From: Rhodovarius crocodyli
GTDB taxonomy: Bacteria; Pseudomonadota; Alphaproteobacteria; Acetobacterales; Acetobacteraceae
DNA length: 64,000 nt
Direction: 5' to 3'
Assembly: GCA_945901085.1 (NCBI GenBank)
Contig: CAMDJV010000017.1
Location: 1 to 64,000, forward strand
The first letter of the stretch is position 1; each line of letters begins with the position of its first letter. Positions 50,745 to 61,759 of the stretch are shown here, one piece after another. The translations under genes and the position numbers were made by a program. Below the pieces are notes generated by a model that saw only the letters and a program-made list of their open reading frames with translations, ran no database searches and was not told the DNA's origin.

Positions 50745-52706
50745 TTAGCCGATTACCCCGCCATCCTTCTTCACAATGGCGATCACCGTGGGCCGGGGCG
50801 GCATGGCGGGGTCAAAATCCGGCCAGCGGGTGGAGGGGTTGTTGAAACTGCTGCCGCTATCCTCGCCGGGGTGCTGAATGGCCAGAAACAGCGTCTTGTT
50901 GTCGGGGGTGAAGGTGGGGCCGCAGACTTCGGCGCCGCTTGGTGCCTGGTAGAAGAGTTTTGTCAGCGCCCGGCCGCCGCCCATGGTATCGGCGGCATAG
51001 AGCCCATCGGCCACGCCGGCGGCACTGGGTGCGCCGTCGGTTGCGATCCAGATGCGGCCCTTGCTGTCGAAGGCGCAATTATCGGGGCAGGAGAGCCAGC
51101 CCTGGTCCGAAGTGGCGCGGTGATAGCGTGCGCCCACATCCTGGCCTGGTTTGCCGGCGAGGAGGAAAATCTCCCAGCGCGCCTCCAGCCCCGCATGGTC
51201 CACGGCAGCGGTGCCAGCGCCGGGGGGGATGATTTCCAGCACATGGCCATGGGCGTTGCGCGGGCGTGGATTGGCGGCATTGGCGGTGGTGCGGCTGGCA
51301 TTATTGGTGAGCATGACATAGACGCGGCCCGTGGCGGGGTTGGTCTCCACATCCTCTGGCCGGTCCATCGGCGTGGCGCCCAGCAGGTCCGCCGCGCGGC
51401 GGGTTTCTATCAGAACATCGCCTTGGTTGTGGAAGTTGTTGGCGGAGGTGAGCGGGCCTTCGCCATGGGTGAGGGGCAGCCAGCGCAGCGTGCCATCATC
51501 CTCGAATTTGGCGACGTAGAGCGTGCCCTCATCGAGCAGGTCGCGATTGGCGCTCAGATCATTGGGGTTCCAGGGCCGGGCGGTGACGAATTTATAGACG
51601 TAATCATTGCGCTCATCATCGCCCATATAGATCACCACGCGGTCATCGGGTGCCACGGCATGGGTGCAGCCCTCATGCTTGAAGCGGCCAAGGGCAGTGC
51701 GCTTGATGGGGGTGGAGTTGGGGTCGAAAGGGTCGATCTCGACGATCCAGCCGAAGCGGTTGGGCTCATTGGGCTCACGGTCGAGCGAGAAGCGCGGCAC
51801 ATGTGCGGCCCAATTATAGACCGGCTGGCGGGGGATGCCGTAGCGCCGATAGGCTGCTGCCTGCTCGCCGGTGGCGGCGGCTTCGCCGGAGAAATAGGCG
51901 TTGAAATTCTCCTCGGTGGTCAGCACCGTGCCCCAGGGGGTATTGCCGCCGGCGCATTGGTTCAGCATGCCCAGCACCCTTGTGCCGGTCGGATCATTAT
52001 TGGTGCGCATGCGCGGATGGCCGGCGGCGGGGCCGGAGAGGCGCATGGGTGTCTCAGCAGTGATGCGGCGGTTGAGCGTGCCGCCGGGCAGGCTTTGCCA
52101 CCGGCCATTCACCCGGCGGATTTCGACCAGGCTGCCGCCATGGGCCATCATCTCAACCGCTGCTTGTTCGGCCGTGGTCTGGCGATTGGAGACCGGCCTG
52201 CCATCGGTGCTGGGGAAGATGAGGCGGGTTGAGGTGTATTCATGGTTGACCCAAAGCAGGCCGTGATCCGAGCCATTGCTGCCGCGGGGCAGGGGGATGA
52301 AATCCAAGAAATCATTGTTGTAGCCGAATTGCAGGGCCTGGGCCTGTGCGGTCTGGCGCATCGGGTCGAAGGCGGGGGCCTGGGGCAGCACCGGGTCGCC
52401 CCAGCGGATGACGTGCTGAATCTCATAGCCCTCGGCCACCGCATCGGTTTGCGCCATCTGGTGGTGCAATTCGGGGAAGGTGAGGGTGCTGGGGCCGCCG
52501 GTCATCGGGATTTGGGCGGTTCGCAGCTGTGATTGGGCGATTTGCGCCGTGGCATCCTCGATCAGTTGATCGGCCAGGGCGGCGGCGGCCCCGGCCCCGG
52601 CCAGGCCGCGCAGCGCCGCGCGGCGTGACAGGCGGGCGGCCACAACCTCGGCGATTCCTGCGCGGGGGCTGGGGTTGCTGCCGATGTCTTCGATCTCGTC
52701 GCTCAT
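50745..52706 (-). CDS. phoX: PhoX-family alkaline phosphatase, Tat-exported
   Basis: A 653-residue DUF839 protein. The N-terminus carries a twin-arginine motif (SRRAALRGLAGAGAAAALA, residues about 27-45), so the folded protein is exported to the periplasm with its metal cofactors. The body contains LWVNHEYTS near 150, EENFNAYFSGEA near 265, CTHAVAPDDRVVIYMGDDER near 350 and CPDNCAFDSKGRIWIATDG near 540, motifs of PhoX, a calcium/iron phosphatase. It hydrolyses phosphate monoesters. It lies just upstream of the RTX-type PhoX on the same strand with 379 bp between. The MSDEIEDIGSNP start is typical. Confidence 0.9.
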   Translation of the reverse strand: MSDEIEDIGSNPSPRAGIAEVVAARLSRRAALRGLAGAGAAAALADQLIEDATAQIAQSQLRTAQIPMTGGPSTLTFPELHHQMAQTDAVAEGYEIQHVIRWGDPVLPQAPAFDPMRQTAQAQALQFGYNNDFLDFIPLPRGSNGSDHGLLWVNHEYTSTRLIFPSTDGRPVSNRQTTAEQAAVEMMAHGGSLVEIRRVNGRWQSLPGGTLNRRITAETPMRLSGPAAGHPRMRTNNDPTGTRVLGMLNQCAGGNTPWGTVLTTEENFNAYFSGEAAATGEQAAAYRRYGIPRQPVYNWAAHVPRFSLDREPNEPNRFGWIVEIDPFDPNSTPIKRTALGRFKHEGCTHAVAPDDRVVIYMGDDERNDYVYKFVTARPWNPNDLSANRDLLDEGTLYVAKFEDDGTLRWLPLTHGEGPLTSANNFHNQGDVLIETRRAADLLGATPMDRPEDVETNPATGRVYVMLTNNASRTTANAANPRPRNAHGHVLEIIPPGAGTAAVDHAGLEARWEIFLLAGKPGQDVGARYHRATSDQGWLSCPDNCAFDSKGRIWIATDGAPSAAGVADGLYAADTMGGGRALTKLFYQAPSGAEVCGPTFTPDNKTLFLAIQHPGEDSGSSFNNPSTRWPDFDPAMPPRPTVIAIVKKDGGVIG

Positions 52707-52870
52707 GCTATTGTCCTGTTTTGGTACAATATTTATAAAATATGATTGGGCATAATGTAGTGAAGCTTAGGTGACGCTTGCATCGGGGCGCTGCAGCCCG
52801 TTCTGGAGCGGCATGGTTATGGAGGCTGCAACAGCATTGGCCCTTGCCGGTTTGGAGGTTGCTTTTAGCA

Positions 52871-52963
52871 GGCTGCTGAAAAGCGAATAGCGAGGGACTG
52901 CAAGATCGAGGGGCAAAGCCCTTTCGCGCTCTTTTCCTCCGCCATCAGAGCTTTTCAACAGCC
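52871..52963. repeat. dispersed repeat family C, complete copy C2
   Basis: A 93-bp element with terminal inverted repeats GGCTGCTGAAAAGC and GCTTTTCAACAGCC (13 of 14 pair). The middle contains GGCAAAGCCCTTTCG. Parts recur at 23,143-23,457. The short length and terminal repeats are MITE-like. Confidence 0.75.
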
Positions 52964-53014
52964 GGTGAGAGCATGATGCATTGAAGCGGCATCACCGAAA
53001 ACGCTGAGCCACGC

Positions 53015-53117
53015 TAGCATTTTCAAGCCTTGTGGCTTCGCAAGGCGACTCAGAAAATGCGGTAAAACAAAGGCTAGAGCCGTTTCACCGTCTTCGCTCT
53101 CGGTGAAATGGCTCTAA
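53015..53117. repeat. dispersed repeat family B, copy B1
   Basis: A 103-bp element with two strong hairpins: GCCTTG...CAAGGC and CCGTTTCACCG...CGGTGAAATGG. It matches copy B2 (59,642-59,747) throughout. Its right end GCTCTAA lies 5 bp from the stop codon of dnaE2. Confidence 0.85.
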
Positions 53118-53121
53118 ACAT

Positions 53122-56237
<3,116 letters not shown>

Positions 56238-56241
<4 letters not shown>

Positions 56242-56456
56242 CGCGGGATATGCTCCGTGGTGCTGGGGGCGGCGAGGTCGGGGCGCTTCATCAGCACGAA
56301 GCCACTGGCGCGCAGATGGCGCACCAGCCGCTCGGCGGTGACGCGGGCCATGGCGGTATCGGCGTCATGCACCCGCCGGCGGCCCTCATAGCGCAGACCA
56401 TGCGCCAGGGTGGCGGCGATTTCCTCCTCGGAGGCGGGGCGAAGCGTGTCGGTCAT
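56238..56456 (-). CDS. 72-aa protein embedded between imuB and dnaE2
   Basis: A small, charged, probably helical protein ([59 protein letters not shown], given in shorter parts: [36 protein letters not shown]). Its start codon follows the imuB stop with no gap and its stop overlaps the dnaE2 GTG start, so it is translated in register with both partners. I do not recognise a family. The strict coupling in an SOS mutagenesis operon suggests an accessory to the mutasome, for example a small adaptor or regulator, but no motif proves this. Confidence 0.8.
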
Positions 56457-58076
56457 TCAGAAGAGCCCATGCAGAAACCAGCGCAGATCGCCCGTCGCCT
56501 CGTCCTGGCCATCGCCGCGGCGGAACAGCCAGTAGCGGCGGCCGGCCTCATCCTCGACCTGCCAGTAATCGCGCAGCGCCGTGGTTTCGGCCTCATGGCG
56601 CCACCACTCGCCTCTGATGCGCTCGGGGCCATCGGCGCGGCGGATGCGGCGGCGCTGGCGCTGCCAGGTGAAGGCGGCGGGCGGGCCATCGGGCAGCGCG
56701 GCGATGGCCTCGATGGGGAAGGGGGGGGTGAAGACGCGCACCGGGCGCGGCCAATCCAGCGGCCAGGTGGAGGGTGGTGCGGTGAGGGGCGGCACGCGGC
56801 GGGCCGAACGCTCGGGCACATCCGAAGGGGTGGGCGCCATGCGAAACACCCGCCCCTCGCCTAGCCGGTTGCTCAGCCGGTCCACCAGGGCGGCGATATC
56901 GCCGTGCGGTGCCCCGGCAAAACCCGCGCTGGATTGTTGTGGCCGCAATGGTTCGGCCAGGGGCACGACCAGGCGCATCGCCTCGATGCCGAAGCCCGGC
57001 GCCACGGTGTCGAGTTTTTCGCACAGCATGCGGGCGAGGTGCAGCGGCGCGCGGGAGGGTTTTGCGGTGCCCACCCGCAGCGATTGCACGCTGCCATCGA
57101 CGCGCTCGAAATGCATATCGAGGATGCGCGCGCCGCGGTCGATGCGGGCGAGTTCGTCGCAAAGCGCCGCCACCAGGCGCTGGATGGCGATGGCGAGCGC
57201 CTCGGCGGTCAGCAGGGGTTCGAGGAAACTGGTGCGCTGGCGCAGCACCGCCTCGGGCAGCCAGGGGGTGATGGGCTCGCCCTGCAAGGCAGCGTCCAGC
57301 GCCTGGTGCGGGGCGGTGCCGAAGCGGCGGGTGAGGGATGCGCGGGGCATCTCGGCCAATTGGCCGATGCGCTCCAGCCCTAGCAGGGCCAAGCCTTGCA
57401 CCATGTCTGGCGGGAGGCGGAGGGCGGCCAGGGGCAATGCCGCCAGGGCCGCGGCCTCCTCGCCCGCGGGGACAATGCTGGGGTTCTGGCCAAAGCGGGC
57501 CAGGGCCCAGGCCGCGCCCGGGGTGCCGGCCAGCGCGGCGCGGGCGGCGTAACCGGCGGCCTGCAATTCGCCCAGCAGATCGGCCAGCAGCGCCTCCTCG
57601 CCGCCCCGCAGATGGGCGCAGCCGGTGATATCGAGCAGCAGAGCGGCCTCGGCGGGGGCGGCCAGCAGGGGGGTGTAGCGCAGGCACCAGGCGCCGAGCG
57701 CCTCCAGTGCTGCCTGATCCGCCAGGGGGGCGGCCTCATGCACGGCGAGGCCAGGCAGCCGGGCCTCGGCCTCGGCCAGGGGCATGCCGGGGCTGATGCC
57801 CAGCGCCTGGGCCGCCGCATTGGCGGCGGCCACCACCTGACGCCGGCCATTATGCGCGCGGGTGACCAAGGGGCCTTCGGTGAGGCCTTTGGGCAGCCCT
57901 TGGGTATCAGGCGCGGCGGCGGATTTTGTTGCGGCCAGCGGCCGGTATGAGCGCGGGTGCATATTCCGGCTCGGGTTCGTATTCGTATTCAAGCTCGGCC
58001 ACTGTTGTGGCAGAGGGGGCGGCGCCAGCCGATCGGTCGATAATGTCGGCAACCACACCGAGATGACCCGTCGCAT
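56457..58076 (-). CDS. imuB: ImuB-like Y-family polymerase homologue
   Basis: A 539-residue ImuB. It begins RVISVWLPTLSTDRLAP, typical of ImuB, and continues with the Y-family-like body (ALGAWCLRYTPLLA, GARILDMHFERVDGSV) and a C-terminal region that would contain clamp-binding residues. ImuB lacks the catalytic acidic residues of active Y-family polymerases and serves as a bridge between DnaE2, ImuA and the beta clamp. Residues about 20-65 form an unusual proline/asparagine-rich insertion (PPLPQQWPSLNTNTNPSRN) that is encoded in the overlap with imuA. The ATG at 58,076 is chosen for MRRVISVW. Confidence 0.88.
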   Translation of the reverse strand: MRRVISVWLPTLSTDRLAPPPLPQQWPSLNTNTNPSRNMHPRSYRPLAATKSAAAPDTQGLPKGLTEGPLVTRAHNGRRQVVAAANAAAQALGISPGMPLAEAEARLPGLAVHEAAPLADQAALEALGAWCLRYTPLLAAPAEAALLLDITGCAHLRGGEEALLADLLGELQAAGYAARAALAGTPGAAWALARFGQNPSIVPAGEEAAALAALPLAALRLPPDMVQGLALLGLERIGQLAEMPRASLTRRFGTAPHQALDAALQGEPITPWLPEAVLRQRTSFLEPLLTAEALAIAIQRLVAALCDELARIDRGARILDMHFERVDGSVQSLRVGTAKPSRAPLHLARMLCEKLDTVAPGFGIEAMRLVVPLAEPLRPQQSSAGFAGAPHGDIAALVDRLSNRLGEGRVFRMAPTPSDVPERSARRVPPLTAPPSTWPLDWPRPVRVFTPPFPIEAIAALPDGPPAAFTWQRQRRRIRRADGPERIRGEWWRHEAETTALRDYWQVEDEAGRRYWLFRRGDGQDEATGDLRWFLHGLF

Positions 58077-58767
58077 CGCAAGCCTCCACATCCCATTCAC
58101 CGGGTTCGGCGCCCCGGGCGCGCATCAATTCCAGCCGCCATCGCGCCCGGGCCAGGCCGGGCACGCGGCGCAAGGGGGGGGCGCTGGGCAGTGCCGCCAC
58201 CCGCCAGCGTGTATGGGCCGAGCAGGGCTCCTCCAGCGCCGGGTCATCCGGCCGCCGACTGCGGCGCAGGAGGAAGGCCAGCCCCCCGCCGCGCTCGGCC
58301 GCCAGGCTCAGCCGGCGGGAGGCGCTGAGCGAAAGCCGGCCCGTCACCTCGCCCACCACACCAGCCAAGGCTGGCTCGCGCAGGCCCTCCTCCATCACCT
58401 GCAGCACCGCCTCCACCCGCCCGGCTTCGGCATAGAGCAGCCGGTCCGGCGGCAGGCCGGCCATGGCGAGGCCGGGGGCGAAGAGGTCACACCGCTCCAT
58501 CGCCCATAGGATGGGCCCGCCGAGGCGCGCCATGCAGCCGGCGATGAACAGCGCCGCCGCGGTGCCATGCTCGACCTCGGGGCCGCGCCCCGCTGCCTCA
58601 TGCAGCGCGCCGCGTGCCAGCCCGCCCTGCGGCAGGGCGGCATCCAGAGCGGGATGGCCGAAAGGGTGCGGGCCGTGCGCGGGGGCAAGACCGCCCCGTT
58701 CCAGGGCGGCGATTTTGGCGCGAAGGGCTGCCACCGGGTCTGCAAGGCGGGGGGAGGGCTGCGGCAT
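57907..58767 (-). CDS. imuA: ImuA-like RecA-fold protein
   Basis: A 286-residue protein of the ImuA/SulA-RecA-like family. MPQPSPRLADPVAALRAKIAALERGG opens it (in parts); HPFGHPALDAALPQGGLARGALHEAAG near residues 30-55 and the DRLLYAEAGRVEAVLQVMEEGL region near 110 are typical. ImuA binds ImuB and supports SOS mutagenesis. Its C-terminal WDVEACDATGHLGVVADIIDRS is followed by an extra tail (ELEYEYEPEPEYAP) encoded in a 170-bp overlap with imuB. The start ATG at 58,767 is chosen because the alternative upstream start at 58,779 lies inside the SOS box. No ribosome binding site is evident, so it may be leaderless. Confidence 0.85.
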   Translation of the reverse strand: MPQPSPRLADPVAALRAKIAALERGGLAPAHGPHPFGHPALDAALPQGGLARGALHEAAGRGPEVEHGTAAALFIAGCMARLGGPILWAMERCDLFAPGLAMAGLPPDRLLYAEAGRVEAVLQVMEEGLREPALAGVVGEVTGRLSLSASRRLSLAAERGGGLAFLLRRSRRPDDPALEEPCSAHTRWRVAALPSAPPLRRVPGLARARWRLELMRARGAEPGEWDVEACDATGHLGVVADIIDRSAGAAPSATTVAELEYEYEPEPEYAPALIPAAGRNKIRRRA

Positions 58768-58773
58768 GAATGA

Positions 58774-58788
58774 GAACATAAGGCGAAC
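58774..58788 (-). promoter_or_regulatory. SOS (LexA) box of the imuA-imuB-dnaE2 operon
   Basis: On the minus strand GTTC-GCCTTAT-GTTC, a perfect GTTC-N7-GTTC box, 6 bp before the imuA ATG. It is the same class of site as at 13,196-13,210 and is the expected LexA target for this operon. Confidence 0.85.
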
Positions 58789-58849
58789 AATTGCCCTTGG
58801 GAAGAGCCAACCGCTATTCTGCTGCCAGATAGAGTCATCGGAGGCAGGG

Positions 58850-59644
58850 ATGCCGATACAGCCCATCATCATCGATAGCGTGACCCGCTTTGGGCCCGAG
58901 GCGCGCGGCGCCGTGGTGGCTGGAGGCTCGCATGCCGGGCGCTATGCCGCCACCCTTTGCGCGCGGGCCGGCGTGGCCGCGGTGCTGCTCAATGATGCCG
59001 GCTTTGGGCTGGACCAGGCGGGGATTGCCGGGCTGGCATTGTTGCAGTCACTGGGCATGCCGGCCGCTGCCGTCTCGCATCGCAGCGCGCGCATCGGCCA
59101 TGGCGGCGATACCGCGACATGCGGCGTGATCTCCAGCCTCAACGATGCCGCCCGGGGCTGTGGTCTCAGCGAGGGGATGAGCGGGGCGGAGGCGCTGGCC
59201 CGGCTCTCGGTGGGGCTGCCGCCTTGCCCCGCGCCGCCGCCGGCCAGCGAAAGCCGCCACAACCTGCCCGGCTGCATCGCCATCGACAGCGCCTCGCTGC
59301 TCACGGCCGAGGATATTGGCGCCATTGCGCTGATCGGCAGCCATGGCGGGCTGCTGGGCGGGCGGGCGGAGACGGCGGCAAAATTCCCGGTCTTCGCCGC
59401 GCTTTACAATGACGCCGATGGCGGGCTGGAGGGCGCGGGCCATACCCGCCTACCCGCGCTCGAAGCTCGGGGCATCGCTGCCGGCACCGTCTCGGCCTGG
59501 ACGGCGCATATTGGCGATGGGATGTCCTGCTGGCAGGGCGGTGTGGTCTCGGCGCTGAACCCCACGGCCAGGCGCCTGGGTGCGCGGCTGGGTGATAGCG
59601 CGCAGGGTTTTGTGGCGGCGATGCGCCAGGCGCGCGGCGATTAG
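58850..59644 (+). CDS. protein with two homologous halves, function unknown
   Basis: A 264-residue soluble protein built of two similar halves. First half: GGSHAGRYAATLCARAGVAAVLLNDAGFGLDQAGIAGL (about residues 24-61, in parts) and SHRSARIGHGGDTATCGVISSLN; second half: GSHGGLLGGRAETAAKFPVFAALYNDADGGLEGAGHTRL and AHIGDGMSCWQGGVVSALN. The paired GSHGG, NDAGxGxxGAG and ARIGDG motifs suggest an internal gene duplication. I do not know a reaction; similar proteins are annotated as hypothetical. A GGAGG site precedes the ATG at 58,850. It diverges from imuA with only 82 bp between starts, so its promoter may be influenced by LexA. Its TAG stop is formed by repeat copy B2. Confidence 0.82.
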   Translation: MPIQPIIIDSVTRFGPEARGAVVAGGSHAGRYAATLCARAGVAAVLLNDAGFGLDQAGIAGLALLQSLGMPAAAVSHRSARIGHGGDTATCGVISSLNDAARGCGLSEGMSGAEALARLSVGLPPCPAPPPASESRHNLPGCIAIDSASLLTAEDIGAIALIGSHGGLLGGRAETAAKFPVFAALYNDADGGLEGAGHTRLPALEARGIAAGTVSAWTAHIGDGMSCWQGGVVSALNPTARRLGARLGDSAQGFVAAMRQARGD

Positions 59645-59747
59645 AGCATTTTCAAGCCTTGCGGCTTTGCAAGGCGACTCGGAAAATGTGGAAAAACAAA
59701 AAGCTAGATCCGTCTCACTGTCTTCGCTTTCGGTGAAACGGCTCTAA
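59642..59747. repeat. dispersed repeat family B, copy B2
   Basis: A 106-bp element closely similar to B1. It starts TAGAGCATTTTCAAGCC and ends GCTCTAA. Its two ends supply the TAG stop codons of both convergent neighbours, so it fills the whole space between them. Confidence 0.9.
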
Positions 59748-61261
59748 GCCGCGCGTCTGCGGAAGATGCCTAAGACGGCGCGGCGGATGGCGATATTTGC
59801 CGCCGGGATGCTCATCACCAGGGTGAAGATGACGATCACCGCCAGCACCGCCGAGATCGGCCGGGTGAAGAAGGGGGTGAGATCGCCATCGGAGATCACC
59901 AGGCCGCGCCGCAGGGATTTGTCCATCAGGTCACCCAGCACCAGCCCCAGCACGAAGGGGGCTGGGTGGTAGCCATAGCGGCGCAGGAAGAAGACGGCCA
60001 CGCCCACGCCCAGCATGGTCCATACGTCAAACAGACGTTGCGCGATGGAGAAGCTGCCCACGACGCAGAGCACGAAGATGATGGGCATGATGATGCTGCG
60101 CGGCACCGTCAGAATCTTCAGCAGCGGCCGCACCAGGAACAGCCCGAAGAACAGAATGCCCAAGGTCGCATAGACATTCATCGCCACCACGTCATAGACG
60201 AAGCTTGGGTTCTCGATCATCAGCATTGGCCCGGGCTTCACGCCATGGATCATCATCGCCGCCAGCAGCACCGCAGCCGGCGCGCTGCCGGGGATGGCCA
60301 GGGCCAGGGCGGGGATGATGCCGCCGGGGATGGAGGCATTGTCGCCGGTCTCAGCCGCGATCAGGCCTTCCACGCTGCCATGGCCGAATTCCTCGGGGTT
60401 TTTGCTGGCGCGTTTGGCCGCAGCATAGCTGGACCAGGCGGCCATATCCTCACCCACACCGGGCAGGATGCCGATATAGACGCCGATCACGCCCGAGCGC
60501 AGCACGGTCTTCCAGTATTTCAGCACGTCGGAGATGCGCGGCAGAATGCTGTCCACCGCGTAGACCCGGGCCTGCTTGAAGCGCTCGCCCATCACCGTCA
60601 GCACCTCGGCGCAGCCAAAGGCGCCGACCAGGGTGGGGATGAGCGAGAGGCCGCCGGCCAGATTCGGGTCGCCATAGGCGAAGCGTTCATGGGCGTGGAT
60701 GCCATCCTGGCCGATCAGCGCCACGAAGAGGCCCAAAATGCCCATGATCCAGCCCTTGAGCGGGTCTGAGCCGGTGATGGAGCCTGACATCATCACGCCG
60801 AACAGGGCCAGCCAGAAGAATTCATAGGATTGGAAGGTGAGCGCCACCTCGCCCAAAGCCGGCGTCAGGATGGCCAGGCAGACAATGCCGAAGAGCGAAC
60901 CCGCCACCGAGCCGGTGGTGGCAATGCCCATGGCACGCCCGGCCTCGCCCCGCTTGGCCAATTGGTAGCCATCGAGGCAGGCGGCGGCATTGGCCGCGGT
61001 GCCGGGAATATTGAGCAGAATGGCGCTGCGGCTGCCGCCATAGATGGTGCCGACATAGGCGCAGATCAGGATGAGGATGGCATCGCCCGCCGGCAGGCGG
61101 ATGGTCAGCGTGGTCAGCAGCGAGATGGCCAGCGTGGCGGAGAGGCCGGGCATGCAGCCGATGAGAATGCCCAGCAGCGTGGCGCCGAAGGTATAAACCA
61201 GCGCGCGCGGCTCGGCGAAGGTCAGCATCGACTGCCCCAGCAGGGCGAGACCTTCAAACAT
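59744..61261 (-). CDS. tctA: tripartite tricarboxylate transporter large permease
   Basis: A 505-residue membrane permease of the TctA family with about 11-12 hydrophobic segments. The TctA signature is present in GCMPGLSATLAISLLTTLTIRLP near residue 35 and GTIYGGSRSAILLNIPGTAANAA near 70-92, with a mirrored second half (GILPGVGEDMAAWSSYAAAKRA). It imports a carboxylate using the solute-binding TctC and the small TctB. The ATG follows the tctB stop directly. Its stop codon lies in repeat copy B2. The binding protein's ligand is not known. Confidence 0.92.
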   Translation of the reverse strand: MFEGLALLGQSMLTFAEPRALVYTFGATLLGILIGCMPGLSATLAISLLTTLTIRLPAGDAILILICAYVGTIYGGSRSAILLNIPGTAANAAACLDGYQLAKRGEAGRAMGIATTGSVAGSLFGIVCLAILTPALGEVALTFQSYEFFWLALFGVMMSGSITGSDPLKGWIMGILGLFVALIGQDGIHAHERFAYGDPNLAGGLSLIPTLVGAFGCAEVLTVMGERFKQARVYAVDSILPRISDVLKYWKTVLRSGVIGVYIGILPGVGEDMAAWSSYAAAKRASKNPEEFGHGSVEGLIAAETGDNASIPGGIIPALALAIPGSAPAAVLLAAMMIHGVKPGPMLMIENPSFVYDVVAMNVYATLGILFFGLFLVRPLLKILTVPRSIIMPIIFVLCVVGSFSIAQRLFDVWTMLGVGVAVFFLRRYGYHPAPFVLGLVLGDLMDKSLRRGLVISDGDLTPFFTRPISAVLAVIVIFTLVMSIPAANIAIRRAVLGIFRRRAA

Positions 61262-61759
61262 TCAAGGCAACCTCACCAGGAAGATTTCCTGGAAAATAAG
61301 CGTGATGGCGGCAGCGCCGATGGCCCCGACCAGGGCCGCGCGGATGATGCCATAGCGCAGCGTGCCGGCGGCCTTATGGTCGGGGTATTCAAACAGGATG
61401 ATGGCCAGGAAGAGGAAGAGCCCCGCCCCCAGCCAGAAGGGCGGGCCATGCCCCAGCGCACCCACGCCAAAGCCCACACAGAGCAGGAAGGCCAGCGCCA
61501 CCCGCCAGGGCTCGGCCACGCCGCCATCATTGCCTTCCAGCGCCACGCCCTCGGCCATGGGTGCGCGGCGAAAGAACAGCACCACGCCGAAAATGCCCAG
61601 GATCAGCCCCAGCAGCCCGGGCACCAGGCCTGGGATGGTATAGGGGTTGATGCCCTGTTCCTCGAGCCTGGGCATGCGCCAGGATTCGAAGGCGATGGCC
61701 AAGCCCAGGGCCAGCCAGAACAGGCCAAAGGGCCTGTCATGGGTGCCGCGCACGCTCAA
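61262..61759 (-). CDS. tctB: tripartite tricarboxylate transporter small permease
   Basis: A 165-residue membrane protein with four predicted membrane helices, TctB family. FGLFWLALGLAIAFESWRMPRLEEQGINPYTIPGLVPGLLGLILGIFGV (given in short parts: SWRMPRLEEQGINPYT, PGLVPGLLGLILG) is the family opening. It assists TctA in carboxylate uptake. The start overlaps the tctC stop (ATGA). Length is usual for the family. Confidence 0.88.
   Translation of the reverse strand: MSVRGTHDRPFGLFWLALGLAIAFESWRMPRLEEQGINPYTIPGLVPGLLGLILGIFGVVLFFRRAPMAEGVALEGNDGGVAEPWRVALAFLLCVGFGVGALGHGPPFWLGAGLFLFLAIILFEYPDHKAAGTLRYGIIRAALVGAIGAAAITLIFQEIFLVRLP

Larger units (their letters stand above)
52707..53121. other. 415-bp gap with two dispersed repeats
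   Basis: No gene is seen. It contains AT-rich DNA upstream of phoX, family C copy C2 (52,871-52,963) and family B copy B1 (53,015-53,117). Confidence 0.6.
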
